Origin: Conexibacter woesei DSM 14684
GTDB taxonomy: Bacteria; Actinomycetota; Thermoleophilia; Solirubrobacterales; Solirubrobacteraceae
Direction of reading: 5' to 3'
Assembly: GCF_000025265.1 (NCBI RefSeq)
Contig: NC_013739.1
Span: 434,001 to 498,000 of the forward strand
Length of the DNA: 64,000 bases
Under the pieces are notes generated by a model. It did not search any database. It was given only the letters and a program-made list of their open reading frames with translations, and had not been told where the DNA came from. The position numbers and the translations under genes are program-made. Numbering within the stretch: the stretch's first letter is position 1; each line of letters starts with the position of its first letter. Shown here in pieces: positions 9,986 through 20,327 of this stretch.

Positions 9986-10830
9986 GCGCCGCGCTCGAAT
10001 CGGCCCGCGGCCTGACGATCGACGCCGCCGGCCATCGCACGAACTACATGGAGGAGGGAGAGGGGCCGCCCGTCGTGCTGCTGCACGGCTCCGGCCCCGG
10101 CGTCTCTGCGCACGCCAACTGGGCCGACGTGATCGGCCCGCTCGCGGCGGCCGGCCACCGCGTCGTCGCGCCCGACATCGCCGGCTTCGGGCTGACCGAG
10201 CTGAAGCCCGACGGCGCGTACGACATCAAGGTCTGGGTCAGCCACCTGATCGGCGTGCTCGACGCGCTCGGGATCGAGCGCGCGGCGCTCGTCGGCAACT
10301 CGTTCGGCGGCGGGATCTCGCTCGCCGCCGCGCTGCGCCACTCCGACCGCATCTCGCGGATGGTCCTGCTCGGCACGCCGGCCGGCGAGTTCGCGCTGAC
10401 GCCCGGCCTGCGGGCCGGCTGGGAGTACGAGCCGAGCCCGGCGGCGATGCGCGCGCTGCTGGAGCTGTTCCCGCACGACCGCGCGTTCGTGACGGACGCG
10501 ATGGTGCAGGCGCGCTACGAGGCGAGCGCGCGGCCGGGCGCGCAGGAGGCGTTCCGCAAGCTGATCCCGGCGCCCGCGCCGGACGGCGCCGAGACGATCG
10601 TGCGCGGGGTGCCGGAGAAGGCGCTGCGGACGATCGAGCTGCCGACGCTGGTCGTGCACGGGCGCGAGGACCACGTCGTCCCGTTCGAGCTGGGGCTGCG
10701 GATCCACCGCTGCATCGCAGGCTCGGAGCTGCACGCGTTCGGCGACTGCGGCCACTGGGTGCAGGTGGAGCGCCGGCGGCAGTTCCTGCGGCTGGTGACC
10801 GACTTCCTCGGCGACGGGGGTGCGTGGTGA
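9982..10830 (+). CDS. Meta-cleavage-product hydrolase (alpha/beta hydrolase)
   Basis: A 282-residue alpha/beta hydrolase of the BphD/DmpD/XylF class, which splits the C-C bond of the ring-fission product into a carboxylic acid and 2-hydroxypenta-2,4-dienoate. Motifs: oxyanion region HGSGPGVSAHANW (35-47), nucleophile S107 in GNSFGG, acid D230 in HGREDHVV and H258 in GHW. It overlaps the binding-protein gene (ATGA), so transport and catabolism are coupled in one transcript. The exact substrate cannot be read from the sequence. Confidence 0.88.
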   Translation: MSAALESARGLTIDAAGHRTNYMEEGEGPPVVLLHGSGPGVSAHANWADVIGPLAAAGHRVVAPDIAGFGLTELKPDGAYDIKVWVSHLIGVLDALGIERAALVGNSFGGGISLAAALRHSDRISRMVLLGTPAGEFALTPGLRAGWEYEPSPAAMRALLELFPHDRAFVTDAMVQARYEASARPGAQEAFRKLIPAPAPDGAETIVRGVPEKALRTIELPTLVVHGREDHVVPFELGLRIHRCIAGSELHAFGDCGHWVQVERRRQFLRLVTDFLGDGGAW

Positions 10831-11177
10831 GCGCGCCGGCCGCGCGGCGCGGCGGGCGCGTGCCGCTGTGCCGCGTCGGCGAGCTGGCGCCGGGCGAGAT
10901 GCGACGGGTCGTCCGCGAGGACGGCCCGCCGCTGGCGGTCTACAACGTCGACGGTGTCTTCCACGCCACCGACGACACCTGCACGCACGCGAGAGCGAGC
11001 CTGACCGAGGGCGACCTCGATGGCTGCGAGGTCGTCTGCCCCGTGCACATGGGCGCGTTCGACGTGCGCTCCGGGGAGCCGCTGTGCTTCCCGGTCACGC
11101 GGGCGCTGCGCACGTACGAGGTCGCGGTCGAGGACGGGGTCGTCTGGGCGCTTGACAGTGCCCCGGCGCGCTCCTAG
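10827..11177 (+). CDS. Rieske-type [2Fe-2S] ferredoxin of ring-hydroxylating dioxygenase
   Basis: A 116-residue Rieske ferredoxin with cluster ligands C52/H54 (CTH) and C71/H74 (CPVH). It should carry electrons from the reductase encoded at 19100-20293 to the dioxygenase. The GTG start at 10827 overlaps the hydrolase stop. Its 3' end contains the promoter of the next operon: the stop codon TAG (11175-11177) is also the first three bases of the -10 box. Confidence 0.9.
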   Translation: MSAPAARRGGRVPLCRVGELAPGEMRRVVREDGPPLAVYNVDGVFHATDDTCTHARASLTEGDLDGCEVVCPVHMGAFDVRSGEPLCFPVTRALRTYEVAVEDGVVWALDSAPARS

Positions 11178-11205
11178 TATCGGTCTCGATCAATAGATCA
11201 ATCGA
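11152..11205 (+). promoter_or_regulatory. Internal promoter and operator for the dioxygenase operon
   Basis: TTGACA (11152-11157), a 17-bp spacer and TAGTAT (11175-11180) make a near-consensus promoter inside the end of the ferredoxin gene. Directly downstream lies the 20-bp site TCGATCAATAGATCAATCGA (11186-11205), whose reverse complement matches the site at 5347-5366 at 17 of 20 positions. A repressor here would block early elongation or initiation. Confidence 0.75.
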
Positions 11206-11217
11206 GTGGAGAGAACA

Positions 11218-12501
11218 GTGACGTACCCGGCCACCGACCGACTGCGGCCGTCCGATCTCGTGGACACGGCAGCCGGCAGGATCGACCGCCGCATCTTCGT
11301 GTCGCCCGAGCTCTACCAGCTGGAGCTGGAGCGGATCTTCGCGCGCTGCTGGATGTTCGTCGGGCACGAGAGCCAGGTCCCCGAGCCCGGCGACTTCGTG
11401 CAGGCGTGGATGGGGCAGGACCAGGTCATCGTCGTGCGCCAGAGAGACGGCTCGATCAACGCCTTCCTCAACTCGTGCCCGCACCGCGGCAACCGCGTCT
11501 GCCACGCCGAGGCGGGCAGAACGCGCTCGTTCCAGTGCAACTACCACGGCTGGGCGTTCGGCCTCGACGGGAGGCTGCGCGGGATCCACGAGACGAGCGC
11601 CTACGACCGCGAGCCCGGCTGGGACGCGAGCGGGATCGGCCTGCCGCCCGTCGCGCAGATCGACACGTACAAGGGCCTCGTCTTCGCGACCTTCGACGAG
11701 CAGGCGCCGAGCCTCGGCGACTACCTCGGCGACTTCCGCTGGTACCTCGACGTCGTGCTCGACAACGACCCCGGCGGCACCGAGTTCGTCGGCGGCTCGA
11801 TCCGCTCGGTGATGCGCTGCAACTGGAAGCTCGCGGCCGAGAACTTCGCCGGCGACGCGCTCCACGCCGGCTGGACGCACGACTCCGGCGCGAACGCGAT
11901 GCTCGGGCAGAGCGTGCCCGAGCTGGCCGAGGAGGAGTCCTACCAGGTCAACGTCAACGGCCACGGCTGGGAGTTCAACCTCGACACCGTCGGCAACGCC
12001 GCGACGTTCGGCGACCGCCGCGTGCTCGACTACCTGCGCGAGCAGGACGCGCACGTGCGCGAGCGGCTCGGCGACCTGCGCGCCCGCATGGTCGGCTCGA
12101 TCTCGTCCGTCAACGTCTTCCCCAACCTGTCGTTCCTGCCGGGCCAGAACACGTGGCGCACGTGGGTCCCGAAGGGCCCCGGGCTGACCGAGCTGCACAC
12201 GTGGGTGCTCGTCAACAGGAACGCGCCGGAGGAGGTCAAGGAGGCGTACCGCAGAGGCGCGATGATGACCTTCTCGCCCTCCGGCGTGTTCGAGATGGAC
12301 GACGGCGAGAACTGGGAGTACTCGACGCGCACGAACGAGGGCGTCGTGACGCGGCGCCAGCCGCTGCACTACGCGCTCGGGCTCGACAGCCGCATCGACC
12401 ATCCCGAGCTGCCGGGCAACGTCTTCCGCTCGCAGATCAACGACGCCAACCAGCGCGCCTTCTACGCGCGCTGGGCCGAGCTGCTGGAGGACGAGCGGTG
12501 A
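11218..12501 (+). CDS. Aromatic ring-hydroxylating dioxygenase, alpha subunit
   Basis: Catalytic subunit of a Rieske non-haem iron oxygenase, 427 residues from GTG 11218, which is preceded by GGAGAG; GTG 11206 would sit on the operator. Rieske ligands are C87/H89 (CPHRGNR) and C107/H110 (CNYHGW). The mononuclear iron site is E208-N209-F210...D213..H216....H221 in the usual order. The product would be a cis-dihydrodiol. It is coupled to the beta subunit by a GTGA overlap. Family resemblance is to benzoate/biphenyl/phenylpropionate-type oxygenases; the ring substrate is not determinable here. Confidence 0.93.
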   Translation: MTYPATDRLRPSDLVDTAAGRIDRRIFVSPELYQLELERIFARCWMFVGHESQVPEPGDFVQAWMGQDQVIVVRQRDGSINAFLNSCPHRGNRVCHAEAGRTRSFQCNYHGWAFGLDGRLRGIHETSAYDREPGWDASGIGLPPVAQIDTYKGLVFATFDEQAPSLGDYLGDFRWYLDVVLDNDPGGTEFVGGSIRSVMRCNWKLAAENFAGDALHAGWTHDSGANAMLGQSVPELAEEESYQVNVNGHGWEFNLDTVGNAATFGDRRVLDYLREQDAHVRERLGDLRARMVGSISSVNVFPNLSFLPGQNTWRTWVPKGPGLTELHTWVLVNRNAPEEVKEAYRRGAMMTFSPSGVFEMDDGENWEYSTRTNEGVVTRRQPLHYALGLDSRIDHPELPGNVFRSQINDANQRAFYARWAELLEDER

Positions 12502-13001
12502 GCCCCGAGGTCCAGCACGAGGTCGAGGCGTTCCTCAACCGCGAGGCGCGGCTGCTCGACGGCGAGCGCTACGACGAGTGGCTCGCGCTGCTCGCCGACG
12601 ACGTCCACTACTGGGTGCCGGGGATCGAGAACCGCAACCGGCGCGACAGGCTCGGCGCGTTCAGCGCGGGCCACATGGCGTACTTCGACGACGGCCGCGA
12701 GGACCTCGCGCGCCGGATCGCGCGCTTCACCTCCGACACCGCCTGGGCGGAGAACCCGCCGACGCTCCACCTGCACCTCGTCTCCAACGTCGAGGTCGAG
12801 CCCGCCGATCGGCCCGACGAGCTGCTCGCGCACTCGGTCATCGTCTGCCACCGCTGGCGCTACGAGAAGGACGAGGACGTCCTCTACGGCCGCCGCGAGG
12901 ACGTCCTGCGGCGGACCCCGGACGGGCTCCTGATCGCACGCCGGCGCGTCGTCATCAGACACAACATTCTGCCCGCCAAGAACCTCAACACGTTCCTCTG
13001 A
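12498..13001 (+). CDS. Aromatic ring-hydroxylating dioxygenase, beta subunit
   Basis: A 167-residue structural small subunit (cystatin/SnoaL-like fold) starting at GTG 12498 inside the alpha-subunit stop. Typical features are EVEAFLNREARLLDGERYDEWLALL at the N-terminus, DVHYWVPG, and the C-terminal RRRVVIRHNILPAKNLNTFL. It assembles with alpha, most likely as an alpha3beta3 hexamer. Confidence 0.92.
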   Translation: MSPEVQHEVEAFLNREARLLDGERYDEWLALLADDVHYWVPGIENRNRRDRLGAFSAGHMAYFDDGREDLARRIARFTSDTAWAENPPTLHLHLVSNVEVEPADRPDELLAHSVIVCHRWRYEKDEDVLYGRREDVLRRTPDGLLIARRRVVIRHNILPAKNLNTFL

Positions 13002-13831
13002 TGGCGGGCCGGCTGGAGGGACAGGTCGCGCTCGTGACCGGCGGCGGCAGCGGCATCGGGCTCGCTGTGGTGGAGCGCTACGTCGCGGAGGGCGCGCGCG
13101 TCGGCGTGCTGCAGCGCAGCCCCGGCCCGGCGCAGGCGCTGCGCGAGCGCTTCGGCGACGGCGTCGTGCGGGTGGTCGAGGGCGACGTGCGCAGCGCCGC
13201 TGACCAGCGGCGCGCGGTCGCCGACACGGTCGCCGCGTTCGGCGGGCTCGACGCGCTCGTCTGCAACGCGGGCGTGTGGGACTACGGCCGCGCGCTCGAG
13301 CGCTACGACGACGACGCGCTCGTCGCGACCTACCGCGAGCTGCTCGACGTCAACGTGCTCGGCTGCGTGCTCGCGGTCGCCGCCGCGCGCGAGGCGCTGG
13401 TCGCCAGCCGCGGCGCGGTGATCCTGACCGGCTCGCCGAGCGGCCGCTTCGCCGGCGGCGGCGGGCCGCTGTACGTCGCCTCCAAGCACGCCGTCGAGGG
13501 GCTCGTGCGCCAGCTCGCATTCGAGCTGGCGCCGGAGGTGCGCGTCAACGCGGTCGCGCCCGGCGCGACCCGCACCGCGCTGCGCGGCCCCGCCGCGCTC
13601 GGCCTCGGCGAGCGCCGGCTCGACGAGCAGGAGCAGCTGACCGATGCCATCGCGCAGCAGCTGCCGCTCGGCGTCGTCGCCGAGCCGGCCGACCACGCGT
13701 CGCTGTACGTGCTGCTCGCCGCGCGCGAAGAGTCGTCCTTCATGACCGCGTCGGTGCTGCGCTCCGACGGCGGTGTCGAGGTGCGCGGCGGCGGGGCGGC
13801 GCGCGCCGCCGCTGCGGGAGCGGCCCGATGA
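13001..13831 (+). CDS. cis-dihydrodiol dehydrogenase (SDR family)
   Basis: A 276-residue short-chain dehydrogenase. NAD-binding GGGSGIG (14-20), NAG (89-91), and catalytic S145, Y158 and K162 (YxxxK) are present. By position directly after the dioxygenase subunits (TGATG overlap) it should rearomatise the cis-diol to a catechol with release of NADH. The C-terminus is Ala/Gly-rich. Confidence 0.88.
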   Translation: MAGRLEGQVALVTGGGSGIGLAVVERYVAEGARVGVLQRSPGPAQALRERFGDGVVRVVEGDVRSAADQRRAVADTVAAFGGLDALVCNAGVWDYGRALERYDDDALVATYRELLDVNVLGCVLAVAAAREALVASRGAVILTGSPSGRFAGGGGPLYVASKHAVEGLVRQLAFELAPEVRVNAVAPGATRTALRGPAALGLGERRLDEQEQLTDAIAQQLPLGVVAEPADHASLYVLLAAREESSFMTASVLRSDGGVEVRGGGAARAAAAGAAR

Positions 13832-14751
13832 GCGTCGCCTTCGACGCGCTCACCGAACGGCTGCGCGTGCCCGCGATCGCCGCGCCGATGTTCCTCGTCT
13901 CCGGCGTCGACCTGGTCCTCGCCGCCTGCCGCGCGGGCGTGATCGGCGCCTTCCCGGCGCCGAACGCGCGCACGGTCGAGGAGCTGGACGAGTGGTGCGG
14001 CGCGATCCGCGCCGGGCTCGGACCCGGCGACGCGCCATGGGCGCTCAACCTCGTCGCGCACCGCACCTACGCGCGGCTCGCGCAGGAGGTCGAGGCGATC
14101 GAGGCGCACCGCCCGCCGCTCGTGATCACCGCGCTCGGCAGCCCGGCCGCCGTGATCGAGGCGGTCCACGCCTACGGCGGCGTCGTGCTCGCGGACGTCA
14201 GCACGACGCGCCACGCGGAGAAGGCGCTCGCGGCCGGGGCCGACGGGCTCGTGCTCGTCAGCGCCGGCGCCGGCGGCCACACCGGCTCGTACAACCCGTT
14301 CGCGTTCGTGCACGAGCTGCGTGCCTCGTTCGGCGGGCCGCTCGTGCTGTCCGGCGGCATCGCCGACGGCCGCGCGATCGCCGCCGCGCGCGTCCTCGGC
14401 GCCGATCTCGCGTACGTCGGCACGCGCTTCATCGCGACGCGCGAGAGCCTCGTGCCCGACGCCTACCGCGAGATGGTCGTCGCCTGCGCGCTCGCGGACG
14501 TCGTGCAGTCGGACCGGCTCACCGGCGCGCCCGCGAACTGGCTCGCGCCGAGTCTCGCCGCGGCAGCCGCTGAGAACGGCGGGGGCGACGGCCGCGCGAT
14601 CGACTTCTCCGGGATCGCCGGCGCGGAGCGCAAGCGCTGGCGCGACGTCTGGGCGGCGGGCCACGGCCTCGCCGGCGCGACCCGCATCTGCACCACGGCC
14701 GAGCTCGTCGACGAGCTGGCGAACCAGTACGAGGAGGCCACAGCACGATGA
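13828..14751 (+). CDS. Nitronate monooxygenase / 2-nitropropane dioxygenase-like flavoprotein
   Basis: A 307-residue TIM-barrel FMN protein. Motifs are the N-terminal [12 protein letters not shown], the glycine-rich [10 protein letters not shown] with the conserved His, and the phosphate-binding [10 protein letters not shown] followed by [11 protein letters not shown]. The family oxidises alkyl nitronates or acts as enoyl reductase-like enzymes. Its role inside a meta-cleavage operon is unclear: it could remove a nitro side product or act on an unsaturated intermediate. Overlaps on both sides (ATGA) make it an integral operon member. Confidence 0.8.
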   Translation: MSVAFDALTERLRVPAIAAPMFLVSGVDLVLAACRAGVIGAFPAPNARTVEELDEWCGAIRAGLGPGDAPWALNLVAHRTYARLAQEVEAIEAHRPPLVITALGSPAAVIEAVHAYGGVVLADVSTTRHAEKALAAGADGLVLVSAGAGGHTGSYNPFAFVHELRASFGGPLVLSGGIADGRAIAAARVLGADLAYVGTRFIATRESLVPDAYREMVVACALADVVQSDRLTGAPANWLAPSLAAAAAENGGGDGRAIDFSGIAGAERKRWRDVWAAGHGLAGATRICTTAELVDELANQYEEATAR

Positions 14752-15539
14752 CACCCGAGGAACGCCAGCAGGCCGCCGACGCGCTCGCCGAGGCGGCCGC
14801 GAGCCGCACGCCGATCGCGCCGCTGACCGAGCGCTGGGACGGCATGACGATCGCCGACGCGTACGAGGTTCAGCTGCTCAACGTCCGCCGCCAGGTCGCG
14901 GCCAGCGCCCGCGTGCGCGGCCACAAGGTCGGCCTCGCGTCGAAGGCGATGCAGCAGCAGGTCGGGGTCCACGAGCCGGACTTCGGCCACCTGCTGCACG
15001 ACATGTTCGCGTACGAGGAGGAAGCGCTCGCAGCCGACCGCTTCATCGCGCCGCGCGTCGAGGTCGAGCCGGCGTTCGTGCTCGGCCGCTCGCTCGCGGG
15101 GCCGGGCGTCACCGTCGCCGACGTCGTGCGCGCGGTCGACTGCGTGCTGCCGTCGCTGGAGATCGTCGACAGCCGCGTCGCCGACTGGCGGATCCGGATC
15201 GAGGACACCGTCGCCGACAACGCCTCCTCCGGCGCGCTCGTGCTCGGCGGCCGCCCGCTGCGGCTCGTCGACTTCGACCCGCGCACGGTCGGCGCGTCGC
15301 TCTCGATCAACGGCGAGATCCGCCAGACCGGCTCGACGGCCGCCGTGCTCGGCAACCCGCTGACCGCCGTCGCGTGGCTGGCGAACAAGGTCGCGACGTT
15401 CGGCGTCGAGCTGGCGGAGGGCGACGTCGTCCTGCCCGGCTCGTGCACCCGCATGGAGCCGATCGCGCCCGGCGACGTCGTGCGCGCCGACTTCGACCGT
15501 CTCGGACACGTCGCGTTCCACGTGGAGGGAGCAGCATGA
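14748..15539 (+). CDS. 2-hydroxypenta-2,4-dienoate (2-keto-4-pentenoate) hydratase
   Basis: A 263-residue member of the MhpD/DmpE fumarylacetoacetase-like family that hydrates the dienoate released by the meta-cleavage hydrolase to 4-hydroxy-2-oxovalerate. Supporting motifs are [23 protein letters not shown], the acidic metal-binding [10 protein letters not shown] and the C-terminal [14 protein letters not shown]. The next two genes encode the following two steps. Confidence 0.9.
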   Translation: MTPEERQQAADALAEAAASRTPIAPLTERWDGMTIADAYEVQLLNVRRQVAASARVRGHKVGLASKAMQQQVGVHEPDFGHLLHDMFAYEEEALAADRFIAPRVEVEPAFVLGRSLAGPGVTVADVVRAVDCVLPSLEIVDSRVADWRIRIEDTVADNASSGALVLGGRPLRLVDFDPRTVGASLSINGEIRQTGSTAAVLGNPLTAVAWLANKVATFGVELAEGDVVLPGSCTRMEPIAPGDVVRADFDRLGHVAFHVEGAA

Positions 15540-16420
15540 GGAAGGCCACCGCCGCGATCGTCGGCTCCGGCAACATCGGGACCGACCTGATGTACAAGCT
15601 GCTGCGCTCGGAGTGGGTCCAGCCGCGCTGGATGGTCGGCGTCGACCCCGCCAGCGAAGGGCTCGCGCGGGCGCAGGCCGAGGGCCTCGAGACGACCGCC
15701 GAGGGCGTCGACGCGCTGCTCGACGGCGACGAGCTGCCCGACATCCTGTTCGAGGCGACCTCCGCCTACGTCCACGCCGCCAACGCGCCGCGCTACCGCG
15801 AGGCTGGCATCCTCGCCGTCGACCTGACGCCGGCCGCGCTCGGGCCGTACGTCGTGCCGCCCGTCAACCTGCGCGAGCACCTCGGCGAGCCGAACCTCAA
15901 CATGGTCACGTGCGGCGGGCAGGCGACGATCCCGATCGTCGCCGCCGTCAGCCGCGTCGCCGAGGTCGAGTACGCCGAGATCGTCGCCTCGGTCGCGTCC
16001 GTCTCGGCCGGCCCGGGGACGCGCGCGAACATCGACGAGTTCACGCGCACGACCGCCGCCGCCGTCGCCGCAGTCGGCGGGGCGAGACGCAGCAAGGCGA
16101 TCATCGTCTTCAACCCGGCCGAGCCGCCGATGATCATGCGCGACACCGTCTACTGCTCACTGCCGCCCGGCGTCGATCGTGACGCGATCGCGCGCTCGAT
16201 CGGTGAGATGGTCGCCGACGTGCAGGAGTACGTGCCCGGCTACCGGCTGCTGACCGAGCCGCAGTTCGACGGCGACCGCGTCGCGGTCCTGCTCGAGGTC
16301 GAGGGCGCGGGCGACTTCCTGCCGCCGTACAGCGGCAACCTCGACATCATGACCGCGGCCGCGGCGAAGGTCGGCGACGAGCTGGCGCGCCTGCGCGTCG
16401 GCGCGGGGGCGTCGCGATGA
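15536..16420 (+). CDS. Acetaldehyde dehydrogenase (acylating)
   Basis: A 294-residue MhpF/DmpF-type enzyme that converts acetaldehyde to acetyl-CoA with NAD. The Rossmann motif is [16 protein letters not shown] (7-22) and the nucleophile is C126 in [12 protein letters not shown]. It precedes and overlaps the aldolase gene; in this family the two proteins form a complex that channels acetaldehyde. Confidence 0.93.
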   Translation: MRKATAAIVGSGNIGTDLMYKLLRSEWVQPRWMVGVDPASEGLARAQAEGLETTAEGVDALLDGDELPDILFEATSAYVHAANAPRYREAGILAVDLTPAALGPYVVPPVNLREHLGEPNLNMVTCGGQATIPIVAAVSRVAEVEYAEIVASVASVSAGPGTRANIDEFTRTTAAAVAAVGGARRSKAIIVFNPAEPPMIMRDTVYCSLPPGVDRDAIARSIGEMVADVQEYVPGYRLLTEPQFDGDRVAVLLEVEGAGDFLPPYSGNLDIMTAAAAKVGDELARLRVGAGASR

Positions 16421-17466
16421 GCGCCGCGGCTCAGGCGCCCGCGCGGCTCGACGTGCGCGTCACCGACACCTGCCTGCGCGACGGCTCGCACGCCGTCGGC
16501 CACCGCTTCACGCGCGAGCAGGTGCGCGACGTCGTCGCCGCGCTCGACGCGGCCGGCGTGCCGGTGCTGGAGGTCACGCACGGCGACGGGCTCGGCGGCA
16601 GCTCGTACAACTACGGCTTCTCCGGCACGCCCGAGCGCGAGCTGATCGCGACCGCGGTCGCGACGGCGAGACGCGCGCGGATCGCCGCGCTGATGCTGCC
16701 CGGCGTCGGCACCGCGGACGACATCCGCGCCGTCGCCGACCTCGGCGTCGAGGTGATCCGCGTCGCGACCCACTGCACCGAGGCCGACGTCGCGATCCAG
16801 CACTTCGGGCTCGCGCGCGAGCTGGGGCTGGAGACGGTCGGCTTCCTGATGATGTCCCACTCGCAGCCGCCCGACGTGCTCGCCGCGCAGGCGCGCGTGA
16901 TGGCCGACGCCGGCTGCCAGTGCGTCTATGTCGTCGACTCGGCTGGCGCGCTCGTGCTGGAGCAGGTCGCCGAGCGGGTCGAGGCGGTCGGCGCCGAGCT
17001 GGGCGACGACGCGCAGGTCGGCTTCCACGGCCACGAGAACCTCGGCCTCGCGATCGCGAACACGGTCGCCGCCGTCCGCGCCGGCGCGGCGCAGGTCGAC
17101 GGCTGCACGCGGCGGCTCGGCGCCGGCGCCGGCAACACGCCGACGGAGGCGCTGGCAGCCGTCTGCGAGAAGCTCGGGATCGAGACCGGCCTCGACGTGC
17201 TCGCGCTTGCCGACGCGGCGGAGGAGGTCGTGCGCCCGGCGATGGCGGCCGAGTGCACGCTCGACCGCGGCGCGCTGCTGCTCGGCTACGCCGGCGTCTA
17301 CTCGTCGTTCCTCAAGCACGCCGAGCGCTCCGCCGAGCGCTACGGCGTGTCGACCGCTCAGATCCTGCTGGCGTGCGGCGAGCGCCGGCTCGTCGGCGGG
17401 CAGGAGGACCAGATCATCGCGATCGCCGCGGACCTCGCGGCGGCGCGCAAGGAGGAGGCCGCATGA
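16417..17466 (+). CDS. 4-hydroxy-2-oxovalerate aldolase
   Basis: A 349-residue MhpE/DmpG-type class II aldolase releasing pyruvate and acetaldehyde. The HMGL-like motif [14 protein letters not shown] (16-29) supplies the metal aspartate D17 and the catalytic Arg. The metal-binding HxH is in [11 protein letters not shown]. The C-terminal communication domain is present. It is the partner of the upstream acetaldehyde dehydrogenase and completes the route to central metabolites. Confidence 0.93.
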   Translation: MSAAAQAPARLDVRVTDTCLRDGSHAVGHRFTREQVRDVVAALDAAGVPVLEVTHGDGLGGSSYNYGFSGTPERELIATAVATARRARIAALMLPGVGTADDIRAVADLGVEVIRVATHCTEADVAIQHFGLARELGLETVGFLMMSHSQPPDVLAAQARVMADAGCQCVYVVDSAGALVLEQVAERVEAVGAELGDDAQVGFHGHENLGLAIANTVAAVRAGAAQVDGCTRRLGAGAGNTPTEALAAVCEKLGIETGLDVLALADAAEEVVRPAMAAECTLDRGALLLGYAGVYSSFLKHAERSAERYGVSTAQILLACGERRLVGGQEDQIIAIAADLAAARKEEAA

Positions 17467-19103
17467 CGCCGTACCAGCTGTCGATCGCGGCGCTGCTGCG
17501 CCACGGCGCGGCGATCCACGCCGACAGCGTCGTGCGCTGCTACGACGGCGAGCGTGTCGAGCGCTGCACCTACGCCGACGTCGTCGCCGACGCGGCACGG
17601 CTCGCCGCCGGCCTGGAGTCGCTCGGCCTCGGCCCCGGCGACCGCATCGGCGTCGGGCTGTGGAACACGCGCGAGCACCTCGCCGCGTTCCTCGCGATCC
17701 CGGCGATGGGCGCGACGATCCACACCGTCAACCCGCGCCTGTCCGCCGAGCAGCTGACGTTCGTGCTCGCCGACGCGGAGGACCGGCTGCTGGTGCTCGA
17801 CGCGACGATGCTGCCGGCGTTCGCCGGCGTCGACCTCGGGCCGGTCGAGCACGTCGTCGTCGTCGGCGGAGTGGACGACGCGGCGCACGCCGCGCTGGCG
17901 GCGCTCGACCGGCCGTGGACGCCGCACGGTGCGCTGGTCGACGGCCGGCCGGAGACGTATGAATGGCGCGACGGCGACGAGCTGGACGTCGCGACGCTCT
18001 GCTACACGACCGGCACGACCGGCGAGCCGAAGGGCGCGGCGTACACGCAGCGCCACGTCGTGCTGCACTCGCTCGGCGAGTGCTCGGCGAACACGCTCGC
18101 GATCAGCCGGGACGACGTCGTGATGCCGATCTCGCCGATGTTCCACGTCAACGCGTGGGGGCTGCCGTACACCGCCTGGCTCGCCGGCGCGGACCTCGTC
18201 CTGACCGGTCGCCACGTGCAGGGCGAGCACCTGATCCGGCTGATCGAGCAGGAGCGCCCGACCGTCGCGGCCGGCGTCCCGACGATCCTCGCCGACGTGC
18301 TGCGCTGCGGCGAGGGCCGGGCACTGGATCTGTCGAGCCTGCGGCTGCTGATGAGCGGCGGCTCGCCCGTCCCGCGCGCCGTCGTCGAGCAGTTCGACCG
18401 GCGCTGGGGCGTGCCCGTCACGCAGGCGCTCGGGATGACCGAGAACGGCCTGCTCGCGCTCGCCCGCCCGCCGGCCGGCGCCGACCGCGAGGAGGCGATC
18501 GGCTGGCGCTCGCGGACCGGGCGCGTGATCGCCGGCGTCGAGGTGCGCGCGGTCGCCGAGGACGGCACGCCGCTGCCGGCCGACGGCGAGAGCGCCGGCG
18601 AGCTGGAGGTGCGCGGCTGGTGGGTCGTCGGCTCCTACTGGAACGGCCGCGGCGCCGACCGCTTCCGCGACGGCTGGCTGCGCACCGGGGATGTCGGCAC
18701 CGTCGACCGATCCGGCTGGATCGAGATCAGCGACCGGCTCAAGGACGTGATCAAGTCCGGCGGCGAGTGGATCTCCTCCGTCGCGGTCGAGGCGGCGGCG
18801 ATGGAGCATCCCGCGGTCGCCGAGGCAGCCGTGATCGCCGTGCCTGACGAGCGCTGGTTCGAGCGGCCGCTCGTCTGCGTGGCGCTGCGCGACGGCGCGC
18901 GGCTGAGCCCCGGGGAGCTGCGCGCGTTCCTCGCCGAGCGGCTGCAGAGCTGGTGGCTGCCCGAGCGGGTCGCGTTCGTCGCGGCGGTGCCGAAGACGAG
19001 CGTCGGCAAGTTCGACAAGAAGGCGCTGCGGCGCCAGCTCCAGGACGGCGAGCTGGAGATCGAGCTGACGCGCTCGGCGAGCGACGCGCCCGCGAGGCCA
19101 TGA
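17463..19103 (+). CDS. AMP-forming acyl-CoA ligase
   Basis: A 546-residue ANL-superfamily enzyme. The P-loop [11 protein letters not shown] is near residue 181, followed by [11 protein letters not shown], the adenylate motif GMTENG, the hinge [20 protein letters not shown] and the catalytic Lys near residue 516 in SVGKFDKK. In this operon it probably activates the carboxylic acid freed by the meta-cleavage hydrolase, or the imported aromatic acid; sequence alone cannot decide. It overlaps both neighbours by ATGA. Confidence 0.88.
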   Translation: MTPYQLSIAALLRHGAAIHADSVVRCYDGERVERCTYADVVADAARLAAGLESLGLGPGDRIGVGLWNTREHLAAFLAIPAMGATIHTVNPRLSAEQLTFVLADAEDRLLVLDATMLPAFAGVDLGPVEHVVVVGGVDDAAHAALAALDRPWTPHGALVDGRPETYEWRDGDELDVATLCYTTGTTGEPKGAAYTQRHVVLHSLGECSANTLAISRDDVVMPISPMFHVNAWGLPYTAWLAGADLVLTGRHVQGEHLIRLIEQERPTVAAGVPTILADVLRCGEGRALDLSSLRLLMSGGSPVPRAVVEQFDRRWGVPVTQALGMTENGLLALARPPAGADREEAIGWRSRTGRVIAGVEVRAVAEDGTPLPADGESAGELEVRGWWVVGSYWNGRGADRFRDGWLRTGDVGTVDRSGWIEISDRLKDVIKSGGEWISSVAVEAAAMEHPAVAEAAVIAVPDERWFERPLVCVALRDGARLSPGELRAFLAERLQSWWLPERVAFVAAVPKTSVGKFDKKALRRQLQDGELEIELTRSASDAPARP

Positions 19104-20293
19104 CCGCGCTCCACGCACCGGGTGCCCGCGTCGCGATCGCGGGAGGATCGCTCGCGGGCCTGTCCGCCGCGCGGACGCTGCGCGCGGAGGGCTTCGACGG
19201 CGAGCTGACGATCGTCGGCGCCGAGCCGCACCTGCCGTACGAGCGCCCGGCGCTGTCGAAGGCGGCGCTCGGCGGCGCGGTCGCCCCGGCCGAGCTGGCG
19301 GTGTCGCTGGCGCTCGACCTCGGTGACCTCGATGCGACCTGGCGGCTGGGGACGCGCGCCGCCGCTCTCGACCTCGGCGCTCGCGAGCTGCGGCTCGACG
19401 GCGGCGAACGGCTCGCCTACGACGGCCTCGTCGTCGCGACCGGCGCGGCGCCGCGCGCGCTGCCCGGCTGCGAGGTCCCGGTCCACCGCCTGCGCACGCT
19501 CGAGGACGCCGCCGCGTTGAACGCCGCGCTCGCGACCGGCGGCCGCCTCGCGATCGTCGGCGGCGGCTTCATCGGCTGCGAGGTCGCGGCGGGCGCCCGT
19601 GCGCGCGGGCTCGACGTGACCGTGATCGAGGGCGCCGCGGCGCCGCTGGCAGCGCCGCTCGGCGCCGCCGTCGCGCACGCGCTCGCGGCCCGCCTGCGCG
19701 CGCTCGGCGTCGAGCTGCGCTGCGGGCGCGGCGTCAGCGCCGTGTCCGAGGCCGGCGTGACGCTCGACGACGGCACGCTGCTCGAAGCCGACCACGTGCT
19801 CGTCGCGATCGGCGCGAGCCCGGCGACCGGCTGGCTCGCCGGCAGTGGTCTCGTCTGCCGCGACGGCGTCGTCTGCGACTCCGAGTGCGCGACCGCCGGC
19901 AGCCGCGTCGTCGCGGCCGGCGACGTCGCGCGCTGGTGGCATCCCGGCTGCGGCCGGCGCGTCCGCGTCGAGCACTGGGAGCACGCCGAGCTGCACGGCG
20001 CGGCGGCGGCGCGGCGGCTGCTGCACGGCCCGCGCGGCGTGCCGTTCGCACCGGTGCCGTTCGTCGCCTCCGAGCTGGGGCCGCACGTGCTCCACCTCGC
20101 CGGCTGGCCGCGCGGCGGCCTGGAGCTGCTCGACGGCGCGCTCGACGACGGGCCGTTCGCCGCCGCATGGGTCGACGGTCCGCACGTCAGCGGCGTCGTC
20201 GCGCTCGACAGCCCGCGCGCCTTCCGCCGTCTGCGTCGCCGTCTCGACGGCGGCCTCGCGGCCGCCGATCTGCACGCGGCGGCCGCCGCGTGA
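19100..20293 (+). CDS. Ferredoxin reductase of the dioxygenase system
   Basis: A 397-residue FAD-dependent reductase (BphG/HcaD type). The FAD motif is GGSLAG (15-20) and the NAD motif is VGGGFIGCE (about 149-158); GDVARWWHP matches the second FAD contact. It would pass electrons from NADH to the Rieske ferredoxin at 10827-11177, giving a three-component oxygenase. It is unusual that ferredoxin and reductase genes are separated by eight genes and two promoters. Confidence 0.9.
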   Translation: MTALHAPGARVAIAGGSLAGLSAARTLRAEGFDGELTIVGAEPHLPYERPALSKAALGGAVAPAELAVSLALDLGDLDATWRLGTRAAALDLGARELRLDGGERLAYDGLVVATGAAPRALPGCEVPVHRLRTLEDAAALNAALATGGRLAIVGGGFIGCEVAAGARARGLDVTVIEGAAAPLAAPLGAAVAHALAARLRALGVELRCGRGVSAVSEAGVTLDDGTLLEADHVLVAIGASPATGWLAGSGLVCRDGVVCDSECATAGSRVVAAGDVARWWHPGCGRRVRVEHWEHAELHGAAAARRLLHGPRGVPFAPVPFVASELGPHVLHLAGWPRGGLELLDGALDDGPFAAAWVDGPHVSGVVALDSPRAFRRLRRRLDGGLAAADLHAAAAA

Positions 20294-20327
20294 CCAAGAC
20301 CGCATCGACATCACCCGGAGGAGCACC

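Noticed and set aside
11206-11217. GTG 11206 as start of the dioxygenase alpha subunit
   Set aside because: It directly abuts the operator and has no ribosome-binding site, whereas GTG 11218 has GGAGAG at a proper distance.
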